Positions 63,704 to 64,000 of a stretch of 64,000 bases of DNA are shown in pieces; the stretch's first letter is position 1; the number at the start of each line of letters is the position of its first letter. Origin of the DNA: Mucilaginibacter geliditolerans (GTDB lineage Bacteria > Bacteroidota > Bacteroidia > Sphingobacteriales > Sphingobacteriaceae); the NCBI RefSeq assembly GCF_014200495.1, contig NZ_JACHBY010000002.1:981109-1045108 (forward strand), read 5' to 3'. Position numbers and translations under genes: made by a program. A model generated the notes under the pieces. The model was not told where the DNA came from and did not search any database. It was given only the letters and a program-made list of their open reading frames with translations.

Positions 63704-64000
63704 TTATTTTTTATCTGTCGCCTTGCTCAATAGCCATACAACCAGGTCATCAGCTCCTTTATCGTTGGTAAATCCGGCTGGCAAACGCCCGTTCACGTAC
63801 TCGTTATACAACCATGGATCACCCACGGCCAGTACTACTCCTTTGCCATAAGTGGCACTTGCCATAATAATTGATTTGCCCGACCATAGCTCAGCTTTGG
63901 CAGGGCCGCTTACGGTAATCGCGCAGGCATCCTTCATAAAAAGCTTGGTAGAAGTTTTAAATATGGGATGATTTACTGTTGGTATGGCGCCATCCTCAAA
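63704..64000 (-). CDS. C-terminal part of a probable GH105/DUF4350 protein (5' end outside window)
   Basis: The minus-strand frame is open from base 64000 to a stop at 63704, giving 98 residues without a start, so the gene begins beyond the window. The sequence SATYGKGVVLAVGDPWLYNEYVNGRLP followed by DDLVVWLL is what I recall from the DUF4350-type C-terminal domain attached to unsaturated rhamnogalacturonyl hydrolases (GH105). It is the first visible gene of the PUL3 operon. The catalytic part is not visible, so the enzyme name is tentative. Confidence 0.65.
   Translation of the reverse strand, partial: FEDGAIPTVNHPIFKTSTKLFMKDACAITVSGPAKAELWSGKSIIMASATYGKGVVLAVGDPWLYNEYVNGRLPAGFTNDKGADDLVVWLLSKATDKK

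Noticed and set aside
1..64000. CRISPR arrays, tRNA and rRNA genes
   Set aside because: I found no regularly spaced repeats, cloverleaf-like sequences or rRNA-like segments on reading through; weak cases could still be missed without a covariance search.

Overview
The window looks like a chromosomal segment of a soil or plant-associated Bacteroidota, most likely Sphingobacteriaceae (a Mucilaginibacter- or Pedobacter-like organism). The reasons are two SusC/SusD pairs, two hybrid two-component (HTCS) regulators, Bacteroidota TAnnTTTG promoter boxes, poor Shine-Dalgarno usage, a type B T9SS sorting domain and a moderate-to-low GC content. The genus call is inference. I see no rRNA, tRNA or CRISPR array.

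Layout: (1) 1-2332 is a divergent glycerol-3-phosphate dehydrogenase / DeoR-type regulator pair with a repeated TTTCGTTT operator-like motif. (2) 2665-17444 is polysaccharide utilisation locus 1 (PUL1). On the minus strand it reads GH16, SusC, SusD, arylsulfate sulfotransferase, CHR-family transporter, PAPS-type sulfotransferase, GH16-like lipoprotein. It ends at a bidirectional terminator and has a divergent HTCS. It carries two sulfo-transfer enzymes and no sulfatase. (3) 17656-30349 is a nitrate assimilation island: nitrate transporter, a nitrate reductase fused to a NirB-like flavoprotein and BFD domain, a rubredoxin fused to degenerate nitrite-reductase half-domains, NirBD, siroheme methyltransferase CobA, and an FNR-like regulator with exactly four cysteines. 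(4) 30505-50826 is PUL2, for a uronic-acid-rich polymer. An HTCS lies upstream of SusC, SusD, a fasciclin-like lipoprotein, a PF05426-type lyase, GH88 and PL6. Divergently it has an MG2-type protein, another PF05426 lyase and a GH2. The SusC and MG2 promoters share two sequence blocks and a -7 box at exactly the same spacing, which defines a likely HTCS regulon. (5) 50897-53139 is an AraC regulator, an NAD-dependent epimerase/reductase and the 3' stub of a flavin-dependent monooxygenase gene. (6) 53588-55984 is a beta-helix hydrolase with ricin-lectin and T9SS domains, interrupted by a 187-bp MITE-like element with 19-bp perfect terminal inverted repeats and an 8-bp target duplication. (7) 56677-64000 is PUL3 without a SusCD pair in view: an alpha/beta hydrolase, GH43, serine beta-lactamase-like hydrolase, FucP-type sugar transporter, GH88 and the end of a probable GH105/DUF4350 protein. 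It is probably directed at pectin or rhamnogalacturonan side chains.

Most functional calls rest on motifs read directly in the translated sequence. Substrate assignments are inference.
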